Shown one piece after another: positions 26,861 through 36,360 of a stretch of DNA of 64,000 nt. The position numbers and the translations under genes were made by a program. The DNA is from Actinoalloteichus hoggarensis (GTDB taxonomy: Bacteria > Actinomycetota > Actinomycetes > Mycobacteriales > Pseudonocardiaceae). Location: positions 3,100,001 through 3,164,000 of the forward strand of contig NZ_CP022521.1 of NCBI RefSeq assembly GCF_002234535.1. The letters run 5' to 3'. The notes beneath the pieces were generated by a model. It had not been told where the DNA came from. It worked only from the letters and a program-made list of their open reading frames with translations, and did no database searches. Position 1 is the stretch's first letter. Every line of letters starts with the position of its first letter.

Positions 26861-27786
26861 CCTGGGAGGCGGATCGCGGATCAGGGCGCGCTCCGGCCAG
26901 GACATGACAGATCAGGTTCGCGGCACGACCCGGCGGCGGGCGGGCGGACCGGTCGCCGCCCTGAAGCGGCCTCGTGTCGCGCTCCTCTCCGCCCGCCGTC
27001 GGCCTTGTGACATCGCTTCGCGGCGCCGGACGACGAGCGGGGCGCGAAGCGATCGGCCGGCGTCGGCGGCCGTCCCGGTGACGGCGGACCGCCCCACGAC
27101 CGCGGCCGAGCGAGGTCGACGGACACGAAGGCGAGACACGACCGCTCATGCCGCGACGCGCCCAGCGGCATGTGTCCGGCATGCCGTCCCCGTCCTCGCC
27201 GCGGCCTGCGGCGGGGCGGCGGGATCGTGTCCGGCCGGTCCCGTCCTCGTTCGCTCGGCCGGCTCGGCGGCCTGCCGCCCGGCGACGACACCCGGCCGGA
27301 TTTGCTCGGCGGCGTGACGACGAGCCGTCGGTCGGGCCGCGGCCGCCGCCCGTCGGACGCGGCGGCCGGTGCGCCGCCGCGGAGACGGACCCGCGACGCC
27401 GTCGTCGGCAGGCATGGAGCGCCTGCGGACGGAGGCCGATGTCCTCGTCGTTCCACCGCTGCTACCTCCGACTACTCGCGGCGGTCGCGCCCGCCTGCCT
27501 GACACGGGACCTCACAGTGACCACGGACGTCCCGCGGTGCTCGTCGAGCGGTTCCTGCGGCTCGCAACCCTGACACGGCCGCCCCGGTGCATCGCCAGCC
27601 GACGACCTGCGATCGATCGACTTCGACCTCGTCGCGGCGCCCGGTCGACCCCCGTCGTGCGCGAGCCTGCTCGTCTGGCGCGAACGTGCCCGGTCGAGCC
27701 CGTCGCGGCGGGGATGTGGCGACGGGCGACGGACGACCGGTGCCACGCTGTAGTACTGCGGCGACTGTTCCGGAATATCGCTGTTG

Positions 27787-27818
27787 CTGCGATCTCTGCG
27801 GTGTCTCAAAGATCGCAG
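27787..27818. repeat. 9-bp inverted repeat in gene-free region
   Basis: CTGCGATCT (27787-27795) and AGATCGCAG (27810-27818) are perfect inverted repeats separated by 14 bases. The patch is less GC-rich than its surroundings. It may be an operator, a structured RNA element or a remnant of one. Confidence 0.5.
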
Positions 27819-28492
27819 AACCCGGCGAGACCGGCTCGGGAACCCTCCCGACTTCACTCGACAGGGCGGGCGCTCGTGCCTTTCGTCGTGGACGTGCGGC
27901 ACGACGTGCGAAGCCGCGCGCCTGGTGCGGAGTCCCGAGCGGTCTCGGACCTGTTCCCCGGCGCCGGCGATCCCGGCGCGCGTCGGCTCGGACGGCCCGC
28001 GCGAGGTGTGTCGTCGGCCCACACTGGCGGGCGTCGAACGACGCTCCAGGTCGGTCCTCAGTGTCTCGCGGGTGTGCCGTCGTCGAAGGGTGGCGTGCGT
28101 GCCGCCGACCGCACCGCCTGCTTGGAGGGTCAGGGTGGAACTGCCCCTCCGGGGCCGGTGCCGATCGCGACCACAGAGCCTTGTCCGGACCGCCCGACCG
28201 CAGGAGGGGCGCCCGTCTTCGGGACGCGGTCAGGGTCGCGACACCGACAAGGCCGGCGGACTAGAGACAGGGCGTGCGGCACCGTCCTTCTCGGACCCGT
28301 GTGGACCGCAACGCCACATCGTCCGTCGCGGTCGGATCGTCGGCCCGCGGCGGCGGACCGCCCGCCACGAGATCCACCGCGTCCCGGCACGTCCGGCGGA
28401 CTCGCGATGGTCGCGCCGTTGACCAGCTCGGTCGGCGGTCCTTACGCTCGGCTGGTGTGATCTCCCCCTGAGCGACTCCCTCGGAGGCGGCG

Positions 28493-30097
28493 ATGAACAG
28501 GCGATTCAGACTCCTCGGCGTGACCCTGGCCTGCACCGTGCTGCTCGGCGGGGCGAGCCTGCCCGGCTTCGCGGGAAGCGCGGAACCGACGGGCGAGCAG
28601 GCGCTCGGCGAGGACCTCGACCGGATCCTCGCCGATCCGAGACTGGCCGGAGCCGCCACCGGGGTGGTGGTCCGCCGCGCCGCCGACGGCGAGATCCTCT
28701 TCCAACGTGGTGCGGACGAACACCTGCTGCCCGCGTCCAACGGCAAGCTGCTGTCGTCGGTGGCCGCGTTGGACTCCCTGGGGCCCGACTACCGTTTCGT
28801 CACCGAGGTTCGCAGCGACGCGCCCGTGCTCGGCCGGGTGCTCAACGGCGACCTGTACCTGCGGGGAACCGGCGACCCCACGCTGCTCGCACAGGACTAC
28901 GCCGACCTCGCCGCACAGGTCGCCGATGCCGGGATCACCCTGGTGCGGGGCGACGTCGTCGCCGACGACACCTGGTTCGACGACACCAGACTGGGCACCG
29001 GCTGGTCCTGGGACGACGAGCCCTACTACTACTCGGCGCAGATCTCCGCGCTCAACGTCGCCCCGGACACCGACTACGACGCCGGGACCGTCATCGTCCG
29101 GGTCGCACCCGGCGCCGAGGAGGGCGCGCCGCCGGAGATCACCGTCGACCCGCCGACCGACTACGTCACCATCGACGCTCGGGCCGTCACCGGTGAGGCG
29201 GGGAGCCCGGAGACCGTCTCGGTGGAGCGACTGCGCGGCGGCAACGTCATCCGTGTCGAGGGCGCCGTCCCGGCCGGCGGCGCGACCACCCAGGACTGGA
29301 GCACCGTCTGGGAGCCCACCGGGTACGCCGCCGACGTGTTCCGGCGAGCACTGGCCGACCACGGGGTGCGGGTACTCGGGGGCGTCGAGTTCCGCCCGAC
29401 TCCCCCGGACGCCGAGGTGCTCGCCGAGCACGAGTCGATGCCGTTGATCGAACTGATGGTGCCGTTCATGAAGCTGAGCAACAACGCCCACGCCGAGGTG
29501 CTCGTCAAGGCGATGGGCCGGGAGCACGGCGACGCGGGCACCTGGCAGGCCGGGCGTGCCGTGCTGGCGGAGCACATCGAGGCGCTGGGCGGACCCGACT
29601 CGTCGGAGTACCGCATGGTCGACGGCTCCGGCTTGTCCAGGATGGACCTGGTGACCGCGGGGCAGCTGGCCGAGTTGCTGGTGGCGGTGCGGGACGAGCC
29701 GTGGTTCGACGACTGGCGAGCCTCGCTGCCGATCGCGGGCGAGCCCGATCGGATGGTCGGCGGCACGCTGCGCAACCGGCTCGGCGGCACGGAGGCCCAG
29801 GGGAACGTGTATGCCAAGACCGGCTCCCTCACCGGCGTGACCGGACTCTCCGGCTACGTCACCGCCGCCTCCGGCGAGGAGCTGGTGTTCTCGGTGGTGG
29901 TGAACAACTACCTGTCCGCCAGTCCCAAGGACGTCGAGGACGCCGTCGCGCTGCGGCTCGCCAGATACGAGGGGGCCGACGACCACGTTCGGGACGTCGG
30001 CCCGTCGTCGATGACCGAGTCGACGCTGCCCGAGGACGACCCGGCCACCCTGATCGACGAGTCCGTGCTGGAGTGCACCTGGGCGCGGGCCTGCTGA
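28493..30097 (+). CDS. dacB: D-alanyl-D-alanine carboxypeptidase/endopeptidase (PBP4, peptidase S13)
   Basis: The 534-residue penicillin-binding protein trims or cuts peptidoglycan stem peptides outside the membrane. A signal peptide covers about residues 1-30. All three active-site motifs are visible: SxxK as Ser82-Asn-Gly-Lys85, SxN as Ser329-Asn-Asn331 and KTG at 442-444 (AKTGSLTG). The large insertion between the first two motifs is typical of S13 enzymes. The ATG at 28493 is preceded by GGAGGCGG. A strong hairpin follows at 30163. Confidence 0.95.
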   Translation: MNRRFRLLGVTLACTVLLGGASLPGFAGSAEPTGEQALGEDLDRILADPRLAGAATGVVVRRAADGEILFQRGADEHLLPASNGKLLSSVAALDSLGPDYRFVTEVRSDAPVLGRVLNGDLYLRGTGDPTLLAQDYADLAAQVADAGITLVRGDVVADDTWFDDTRLGTGWSWDDEPYYYSAQISALNVAPDTDYDAGTVIVRVAPGAEEGAPPEITVDPPTDYVTIDARAVTGEAGSPETVSVERLRGGNVIRVEGAVPAGGATTQDWSTVWEPTGYAADVFRRALADHGVRVLGGVEFRPTPPDAEVLAEHESMPLIELMVPFMKLSNNAHAEVLVKAMGREHGDAGTWQAGRAVLAEHIEALGGPDSSEYRMVDGSGLSRMDLVTAGQLAELLVAVRDEPWFDDWRASLPIAGEPDRMVGGTLRNRLGGTEAQGNVYAKTGSLTGVTGLSGYVTAASGEELVFSVVVNNYLSASPKDVEDAVALRLARYEGADDHVRDVGPSSMTESTLPEDDPATLIDESVLECTWARAC

Positions 30098-30162
30098 GCC
30101 GCTCTGCCGCGTGGGTCCCCCGATGGCGGTCGTCCGCCCGCGTCGCGCCGGCTGCCTCGGCT

Positions 30163-30207
30163 CGACCACGCCCGACCCGCCGGGGCGCCGGCGGCGGGGC
30201 GTGGTCG
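30163..30207. terminator. Hairpin terminator after dacB
   Basis: CGACCACGCCC (30163-30173) pairs perfectly with GGGCGTGGTCG (30197-30207), giving an 11-bp stem with a GC-rich inner part. It separates dacB from the promoter of the ABC-F gene. No T-run follows, as is usual in this kind of genome. Confidence 0.65.
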
Positions 30208-30226
30208 GGACGCGCCGTACGCCGAT

Positions 30227-30232
30227 TAGACT
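30227..30232 (+). promoter_or_regulatory. -10 box close to the ABC-F start codon
   Basis: TAGACT ends ten bases before the ATG at 30243, with no Shine-Dalgarno, which suggests a leaderless or nearly leaderless mRNA. Confidence 0.4.
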
Positions 30233-30242
30233 CGGCGTCCTC

Positions 30243-31886
30243 ATGGGAGCAACCCTCGTCGCCAAGGACCTCGCGGCCGGCTTCGGCGATCACACACTGT
30301 TCAGCGGACTGGATCTCGTCGTCGCGCCCGGCGACGTGGTCGGGCTGGTCGGCGTGAACGGTGCGGGCAAGTCAACGCTGCTACGGCTCCTCGCGGGCCG
30401 GGACACCCCCGATCAGGGGACGGTCACCCTGAATCCGCCCACCGCGACCGTCGGTCATCTGCCGCAGGAGCCCGAGCGGCGGGCCGGGGAGACCGTGCGA
30501 GGGTTCCTGGCCCGCCGGACCGGAGTGGCCGCCGCGCAGGAGGCGTTGGACTCGTCCGTCGCGGCCCTCACCGACGGCGTGCCCGGCGCCGACGACGCCT
30601 ACGAGACCGCGCTGGACCGTTGGCTGGCCCTCGGCGGCGCCGACCTGCCGGAACGCGCCGAGGAGACCGCCGCCGCGCTCGGACTCGGTGTCGGACTCGA
30701 CCTGCCGATGACCGCGCTCTCCGGCGGCCAGGCCGCGCGGGCGGGAATGACCTCGCTGCTGCTCAGTCGGTACGACGTCTTCCTGCTCGACGAGCCGACC
30801 AACGATCTCGACCTGGACGGGCTCGACCGTCTCGAGGAGTTCGTGCGCGGCCTACGGGCACCGACCGTGCTGGTCAGCCACGATCGGGAGTTCCTGGCCA
30901 GGACCGTGACCAGTGTCCTGGAACTCGACCTCGCTCAGCAGCAGGTGCGGCACTACGGCGGCGGGTACGACGCCTACCTCACCGAGCGAGAGCGGGTCCG
31001 GCGGCACGCCCGGCAGGACTACGAGGAGTACGCGGACACCCGTGACGCCCTGCTCTCCCGGGCCCGTACCCAGCGGGCCTGGATGGAGAAGGGCGTCAAG
31101 AACGCCCGGCGCAAGGCCACCGACAACGACAAGATCGGCCGCAAGTTCCGCTCCGAGGCCACGGAGAAGCAGGCCGCCAAGGCGCGCCAGACCGAGCGGC
31201 TCATCGAGCGGCTCGACGTCGTGGAGGAGCCGCGCAAGGAGTGGGAACTCCAGATGTCGATCGCCGCCGCCCCCCGATCGGGCGCGGTGGTGGCGACGCT
31301 GCGGGCGGCCGTGCTCCGACGCGGATCCTTCACGCTCGGACCGGTGGACCTCCAGATCGACTGGGCGGATCGACTGGCGATCACCGGGGCCAACGGCGCG
31401 GGAAAGTCGACACTGCTGGCCGCGCTGCTCGGCAGGCTCGAACCCGAGTCCGGCGCCGCCGCGCTGGGCTCCGGCGTCGTCGTCGGCGAGGTCGACCAGG
31501 CCAGGGCGCTGTTCGTCGGCGACCTGCCGTTGCTGGAGGCGTTCCGCCGCGAGCTCCCGGGCCCGCCGCCCGACGAGATCCGGACGCTGCTGGCGAAGTT
31601 CGGCCTCGTCGCCGAGCACGTCTTCCGGTCCGCGTCCTCGCTCTCGCCGGGGGAGCGGACCCGCGCCGCGCTGGCCCTGCTGCAGGCCAGGGGAGTGAAT
31701 CTGCTGGTGCTGGACGAGCCGACCAATCACCTCGACCTGCCCGCCATCGAACAGCTCGAGTCGGCGTTGGACTCCTACCAGGGCACACTGCTGCTGGTCA
31801 CCCACGATCGGCGCATGCTGGACGCGGTGCGGATCACTCGGCGCATCGAGGTCGTCGACGGGGTGGTCGGCGAGCGCGCGGTGTGA
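30243..31886 (+). CDS. ABC-F family ATPase
   Basis: The 547-residue protein has two ABC domains and no membrane segment, as in ribosome-acting ABC-F proteins (EttA/Uup and antibiotic-resistance members). Domain 1 has Walker A GVNGAGKST (about residue 37), signature LSGGQAARA and LLDEPTNDLDL. A charged coiled linker with many Arg/Lys follows (about 270-330), then domain 2 with GANGAGKST, LSPGERTRA and LVLDEPTNHLDL. Such proteins act at the ribosomal E-site and either tune translation or displace antibiotics. Which class this one belongs to cannot be said. Confidence 0.93.
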   Translation: MGATLVAKDLAAGFGDHTLFSGLDLVVAPGDVVGLVGVNGAGKSTLLRLLAGRDTPDQGTVTLNPPTATVGHLPQEPERRAGETVRGFLARRTGVAAAQEALDSSVAALTDGVPGADDAYETALDRWLALGGADLPERAEETAAALGLGVGLDLPMTALSGGQAARAGMTSLLLSRYDVFLLDEPTNDLDLDGLDRLEEFVRGLRAPTVLVSHDREFLARTVTSVLELDLAQQQVRHYGGGYDAYLTERERVRRHARQDYEEYADTRDALLSRARTQRAWMEKGVKNARRKATDNDKIGRKFRSEATEKQAAKARQTERLIERLDVVEEPRKEWELQMSIAAAPRSGAVVATLRAAVLRRGSFTLGPVDLQIDWADRLAITGANGAGKSTLLAALLGRLEPESGAAALGSGVVVGEVDQARALFVGDLPLLEAFRRELPGPPPDEIRTLLAKFGLVAEHVFRSASSLSPGERTRAALALLQARGVNLLVLDEPTNHLDLPAIEQLESALDSYQGTLLLVTHDRRMLDAVRITRRIEVVDGVVGERAV

Positions 31887-31951
31887 CCGCCCGCGCCTGG
31901 TCCCAGCGCGGCGTCTCGGCCCGTTCATCCTGCCGATGCGCCGGATCGCCA

Positions 31952-31957
31952 TAGACT
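31952..31957 (+). promoter_or_regulatory. -10 box for a leaderless alcohol dehydrogenase transcript
   Basis: TAGACT ends seven bases before the ATG at 31965, with no ribosome binding site. It has the same spacing as before yciO. Confidence 0.45.
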
Positions 31958-31964
31958 CCCGAAC

Positions 31965-33029
31965 ATGACTGCCAGGTCGACCTCGGCTCCCTACCGTCAC
32001 GCCGTCGTCACCGCTCCCGGTGCCCTCGAGATCCGGACGTCCACGAGTCCGCCGGAACCGGCACCCGACGGAGTGGTCGTCGCCGTCACGTATTGCGGCG
32101 TCTGCGCAACCGACACCCACGCCTTCACCTCGGGCGGGCTCATCCCGCCTGCCGTGTTCGGACATGAGTGGGCGGGCACCGTGACCGCGGTCGGCGACGA
32201 CGTCACCGGCCTGGCGGTGGGGGATCGCGTCGTCGCTGGGGTCGGTCCCGCCTGCGGCCGCTGCGCGCAGTGCCGTGCCGGCCACACCGCGAACTGCGAC
32301 ACCGTCTTCGCCGAGGCCAACGGCGTCACCCCCGACGCTCCGCCGCACGGCGGATTCGCGACCGATCTCGCGGTGAACGCCCGCCGAGTCGTCCCGGTAC
32401 TCGGCGGCATCAGCGAGGAACAGGCGGCGCTCGTCGAGCCGACCGCCGTCACCTTTCACGCGGTGAAGCGGGCCCGTCAGCCCTTCGGTGCGCTCGTGGT
32501 CGTGCAGGGAGCGGGCCCCATCGGCCTGTTGACCGCACAGCATGCCCGGCACGCCGGCGCCGGAGTGGTGCTCGTGGTCGAGCCGTCGCCGGGGCGGCGG
32601 GCGACGGCGCAGGCGCTCGGCTTCACCGAGGTGTACGAGCCGGGGGAGGAGTTCGTCTCCCGGCTGCGGGAGATCACCGACGGGCTCGGTGCGGATGTCG
32701 TGTACGAGTGCAGCGGGGTGGCGGGGCTCCTGCAGTCCTCCGCCGAGCTCGTGCGGCGTGGCGGGATGCTGGCGCTGTTGGGGTATCCGATGACGTCGTC
32801 CGAGGTCAGCTACGGGGACTGGCAGTCGCGTGAGCTGACCGTGCTGGGGTCCCTGGCCTATCACCACGAGGACTTCCTCGGGGCGATGCGCTCCATCGCG
32901 AGCGGGGCGGTGCGGACCGAGGAGCTGCACACCGGGACGGTCGGGCTGGATGACCTGTCGCGGCTGCTCACCGAACTCGACTCGGGACAGAGCAGACACG
33001 CCAAGGTACTGGTCGATCCGCGTCGCTGA
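31965..33029 (+). CDS. Zinc-dependent alcohol dehydrogenase (MDR family)
   Basis: The 354-residue cytosolic enzyme is a medium-chain dehydrogenase/reductase of the sorbitol/threonine dehydrogenase kind. The catalytic zinc ligands are visible as Cys in YCGVCATDTH and His-Glu in FGHEWAG. The structural zinc lobe is GPACGRCAQCRAGHTANCD, with four Cys. The Rossmann motif GAGPIG (about residue 183) and the following Val-Val-Glu point to NAD. Polyol or secondary alcohol substrates are likely. It starts 78 bp after the ABC-F gene but seems to have its own promoter. Confidence 0.92.
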   Translation: MTARSTSAPYRHAVVTAPGALEIRTSTSPPEPAPDGVVVAVTYCGVCATDTHAFTSGGLIPPAVFGHEWAGTVTAVGDDVTGLAVGDRVVAGVGPACGRCAQCRAGHTANCDTVFAEANGVTPDAPPHGGFATDLAVNARRVVPVLGGISEEQAALVEPTAVTFHAVKRARQPFGALVVVQGAGPIGLLTAQHARHAGAGVVLVVEPSPGRRATAQALGFTEVYEPGEEFVSRLREITDGLGADVVYECSGVAGLLQSSAELVRRGGMLALLGYPMTSSEVSYGDWQSRELTVLGSLAYHHEDFLGAMRSIASGAVRTEELHTGTVGLDDLSRLLTELDSGQSRHAKVLVDPRR

Positions 33030-34210
33030 GCGCCCGTCGACCCTGGGGGCACTGTGGTCAGGAGGGGCGCTGCCGCCCGGCCGGTGCCGTGACGTCCTGG
33101 TCGTCGCCGATCGCGGCGGCCGGGAGACGGCGATGACCGGTGGGGGGTCCGATCATCGCCGTCGAGTCGACCCGACCGTCGACATGCGGCCACGCTCTCG
33201 TGCCGGAGAGCGGTGGTCATACCGCTCCGCGATGCGAACGCCGTTCTCGGGTGGGCGCCGGGGAGGTCGTCCGATCACGAGGCACGATGAGCAGGCCTTG
33301 TTGTTCAGGCCGTCGCCGCCGAACTCGCGTCCGCCCGGCTGCCGGACGGCGTCGCGGTGAGCACGCCTGCCGTCGCCGGTACGAACGGATATCGACCTGT
33401 CGCCTCGGCCTGTCTGTGCACCTCGACCTCCGTTTCCTACCTTGTGTAGTCGATCGACTACGCTGGGGAGCATTGGGTTTTTCTGGTGACCCGGCAACTC
33501 GGGGCCGCTCGTTTCACTCGTCCGGACCACTCGGGCGGGTGCTCGTCTACCCGGGTGGCGCCATGCCGCCCCGGTGTGAGCCTGCGCACGACGGGCGGGT
33601 GAGGTCCGACGTAGCCCTTCCCGGCTGCTCGGAGAACGACGGGCCGGACGCCGCGGAAGGCCCGGCCCTGAGATCCTCGATAGGAACAGTTTCCTCCATT
33701 GCTTCAGTGTTGATCGAAATCAATCGCCAGAGGTCCGCACCGCTCCAGAACTCCGGGATGACGACACGGATCGGAACCGGCGGAGGGTGGAAGCGGACGT
33801 CATGCACACGCCGTCGACACGCCGGTCGCGGTTCCGGCCGATCCGCTGACCGGCTGCCGTCGTCGCTCCCGGGGGATCGGGCACGACGGGAGAAGCCTGT
33901 CCACACCCTCGAGATGTCGTGCCTGCGCGAGGTCGGTCCGTGACCTGTCGCCGCTGCCGGCCGAGGCGGGTGCTCTGGGAAGCGGGCGAGGCGATCCTTC
34001 ACGGGCGGGTCGTGGGTGTCCGCCGGCAGGAGACCAGGGGAGACGCGGCGCATGCTGATCGACGAGTGGATGGGAGACGGAAGCCGCCGCGGACGGCCGA
34101 GGCGTCGAGAACCCTCGCACGGTCGCGGAGCGAGCCGCCGCGCGTCATCCCACGCCCGGGTACTCGTGGCCGGGCACCCCCGGCGGCCGGTGGTGGCGGG
34201 TCCCGTCCCC
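33030..34210. other. 1.2-kb gene-free region with a palindrome
   Basis: No gene is convincing. The stretch contains a perfect 16-bp palindrome at 33446-33461 and an AT-richer patch at 33675-33740 with TTGAT-CGAA-ATCAA (33710-33723). A 50-codon frame on the minus strand (33699 down to 33547) starts in that patch but has no family marks. Confidence 0.45.
33446..33461. promoter_or_regulatory. Perfect 16-bp palindrome
   Basis: GTAGTCGATCGACTAC reads the same on both strands and has the form of a dimeric repressor operator. No recognisable gene starts within several hundred bases of it. Confidence 0.45.
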
Positions 34211-35296
34211 TCAGCGGGGAGACGGCGACGACGGGACTCGGGCGTCGGGCGTCCGCCCGTGCCAGGCGTCTCGCAGCAGAGTCTCCAGCACCGCGGCGTC
34301 GACGGGCCTCGGGTTGGGGTACGGGGCGACGACCGCCAGCCGGGCGGCCTCGGTCAGATCGACTTCGGCCATCCCGAGCTCCCGCAGGGAGGTCGGTCCG
34401 CCGAGCGTGCCGATCAGCTCGGCAAGCCCGGCCGCGGCGTCCGGCACTCCCATCGTCGCGGCGATGCCGGCCGTCACGTCGGGGACGGCGTGGGCGTTGA
34501 ACGCGATCACATGCGGCAGCACGACGGTGTGGGCCGGCGCGTGCGGCAGGCCGAAAGAGCCGCCGAGGACGTGGCAGAGCTTGTGATGCAGGCCCATGTC
34601 GGCCGAGGCCAGACAGGTTCCCGCCAGCCAGGCGCCCTCCAGCAGGTCCGCGCGCGTCGAGCGGTCGGCGGGCCGCGCGGCGACCGCGGCCAGCGCGGGC
34701 ACGATGAGGCCGATCGCGGCATGCGCTACGGCGTCGATCAGGGCGTTGACCTGCGGCGAATACAAGGCCTCCACCGCGTGCGCCACCGCGTTGACGCCGC
34801 TGGCGATCGAGAGGTCGACGGGCAGGCCGAGTGTCAGGTCGACGTCGTAGAGCACGGTCTCGGGAAGCAGTCCGGGGGAGGACCGGGTCGTCTTCCGGCC
34901 GTTCGCCGTCTCCCCGAGCACCGAGGTCACCTCCGACCCCGCGTAGGTCGTCGGCACGATCAGCTGCGGCAGCCCGGTGCGGGCGGCCACCGCCTTGGCC
35001 AGCCCGGTGGCGGTGCCGCCCCCGACGGCCACCAGACAGTCGACCTCGTGTTCCCGGGCCACGGCCAGCGCCTGTTCGGTGACGGCGACGGGCGCGTGCA
35101 TCCGTGCCCCCGTGAACTCCGCGACGAACAGCGTGCCGAGGGCGCCGCGAATCCGGTCGACCGATCGCCGTGACGGCCCGCTGAGCACCAGGACTCGGCG
35201 GGCGTCGAGCCGGGCGGCCTCGGCGCCGAGGCCGTCGACGACACCCGCGCCGAAGATCACCCGGCTGGGCGTCGAGCTGTGCACGAAGCCGCGCAT
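34211..35296 (-). CDS. Iron-containing alcohol dehydrogenase, maleylacetate reductase type
   Basis: The 361-residue protein has the length and marks of maleylacetate reductases: the N-terminal SSTPSRVIFGAGVVD, the NAD loop VGGGTATGLAKAVA, PTTYAGSEVTSVLGET, and the metal/active-site stretch ADMGLHHKLCHVLGG followed by LPHAPAHTVVLPH. These enzymes reduce maleylacetate to 3-oxoadipate in hydroxyquinol, resorcinol and hydroquinone breakdown. No intradiol dioxygenase lies beside it, but a ring-cleaving dioxygenase and quinone reductase gene set lies 0.4 kb upstream on the same strand. Confidence 0.9.
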   Translation of the reverse strand: MRGFVHSSTPSRVIFGAGVVDGLGAEAARLDARRVLVLSGPSRRSVDRIRGALGTLFVAEFTGARMHAPVAVTEQALAVAREHEVDCLVAVGGGTATGLAKAVAARTGLPQLIVPTTYAGSEVTSVLGETANGRKTTRSSPGLLPETVLYDVDLTLGLPVDLSIASGVNAVAHAVEALYSPQVNALIDAVAHAAIGLIVPALAAVAARPADRSTRADLLEGAWLAGTCLASADMGLHHKLCHVLGGSFGLPHAPAHTVVLPHVIAFNAHAVPDVTAGIAATMGVPDAAAGLAELIGTLGGPTSLRELGMAEVDLTEAARLAVVAPYPNPRPVDAAVLETLLRDAWHGRTPDARVPSSPSPR

Positions 35297-35721
35297 CCCT
35301 GTCCTCCGATCGAGCGGTTGCCGACATTCTCCGGCGGTCCGTGGGCGTCGTTCCGGCCGCGGCGCTGGCCGACGGCGCCCCGCTCCCGCCGTCGCGGTGG
35401 CTCGCCCCTCGGTTCGGTACGGCCGGGTGTTCGAGCCTGCTTCGGTCGATGTCGTGTGTCGACGGGCGGCTGTCCTGCTCCGCGGCCGTGCCGGGCGATC
35501 GCCGCGGGCGGCGGCGACGCGGGGGCCTGCCCGCCGCCCACCTCGTCGATCCGATCGACGCCTTTCCTGAGACGCGCCGGCGGATCTCTTCAGCTCGGGC
35601 CGAGACCGGTCGGCCCCGCCCGTCTCGGCGGCGTAGCGAAGGGGCCGTGCCGCGGCTGCTCCCCGGGTGGAGAGCACCGGCCGAGATGCCCCCGTACCTC
35701 GGCCGACCCGGTGTCGCGTGA
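35297..35721. other. Gene-free region
   Basis: The stretch separates the MhqD-like gene from the maleylacetate reductase gene on the same strand. I see no gene and no clear terminator, so readthrough from the quinone operon into the reductase gene is possible. Confidence 0.4.
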
Positions 35722-36360
35722 TCAGTCTCGATCCGGCCAGTCCCCATCGCCCAGCCAGTCGCGGGCCGCCTGGAGACCGGTGACGGTGATCTCGTGCCCG
35801 CCGGGATGACGATGGGTCGTCACCTGCGCCGAGTTCTCCGCCAGCGCCGCGACCAGCCGGTCGGCGGCGGGCAGCGGTGCCATCGGGTCGCGCTTCCCGT
35901 TGGACAGCAGCACCCTGCTGCCGGTCAGCGACTCCTCCGGGGCGTCGGGCAGCGGCATCATGGCGGAGAACAACACCGCCTCCCGCAGGCTCGCGGGTCG
36001 CAGCAGGACCACCGCGGCGGCGATGTTGGCGCCGTTGGAGAAGCCGAGTGCGATCAGCCGACGATCGGCGAGACCGTGGCGGTGACGGGCGTCGTCGACG
36101 AAGTCGGCGAGCTGGTGGGCGCGGGCGACGACGTCCGCGTCGTCGAACACGCCCTCGGCCAGTCTGCGGAACCAGCGGGCCGCGCCGTGCTCGCTGACCG
36201 GGCCGGCGGGCGCGATCAGCGGTGCGGTCGGGCTCAGCTCGCGGGCCAGGCCGACGAGGTCGTCCGGCCCGCCGCCGGTGCCGTGCAGGAGCAGCAGGAC
36301 GGGGGAGTCCTCATCGCCGGGATGGAACCGATGCCGCAGCGGCCTGTCTCGCTCGCTCAT
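35722..36360 (-). CDS. MhqD-like alpha/beta hydrolase (phospholipase/carboxylesterase family)
   Basis: The 212-residue cytosolic hydrolase shows LLLLHGTGGGPDDL, the nucleophile Ser in GFSNGAN, an Asp in NGKRDPM and a final His in HPGGHEIT, a complete catalytic triad. In Bacillus the homologue MhqD is encoded together with the dioxygenase MhqO under the MarR-type repressor MhqR and protects against quinones. Here the ATG at 36360 overlaps the stop of the dioxygenase gene (ATGA), the same partnership. The natural substrate is not known. Confidence 0.9.
   Translation of the reverse strand: MSERDRPLRHRFHPGDEDSPVLLLLHGTGGGPDDLVGLARELSPTAPLIAPAGPVSEHGAARWFRRLAEGVFDDADVVARAHQLADFVDDARHRHGLADRRLIALGFSNGANIAAAVVLLRPASLREAVLFSAMMPLPDAPEESLTGSRVLLSNGKRDPMAPLPAADRLVAALAENSAQVTTHRHPGGHEITVTGLQAARDWLGDGDWPDRD

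Larger units (their letters stand above)
26638..28492. other. 1.9-kb gene-free region
   Basis: This is the longest stretch without a recognisable gene. It contains a strong hairpin at 26828-26860 and a 9-bp-stem inverted repeat at 27787-27818 inside a locally AT-richer patch (27750-27820). Open frames on both strands are Arg/Pro/Gly-rich and lack family marks. It may hold decayed genes or regulatory RNA, but nothing firm can be said. Confidence 0.5.

Noticed and set aside
28442-30265. 607-codon minus-strand frame
   Set aside because: It is antisense to dacB, which shows all three active-site motifs.
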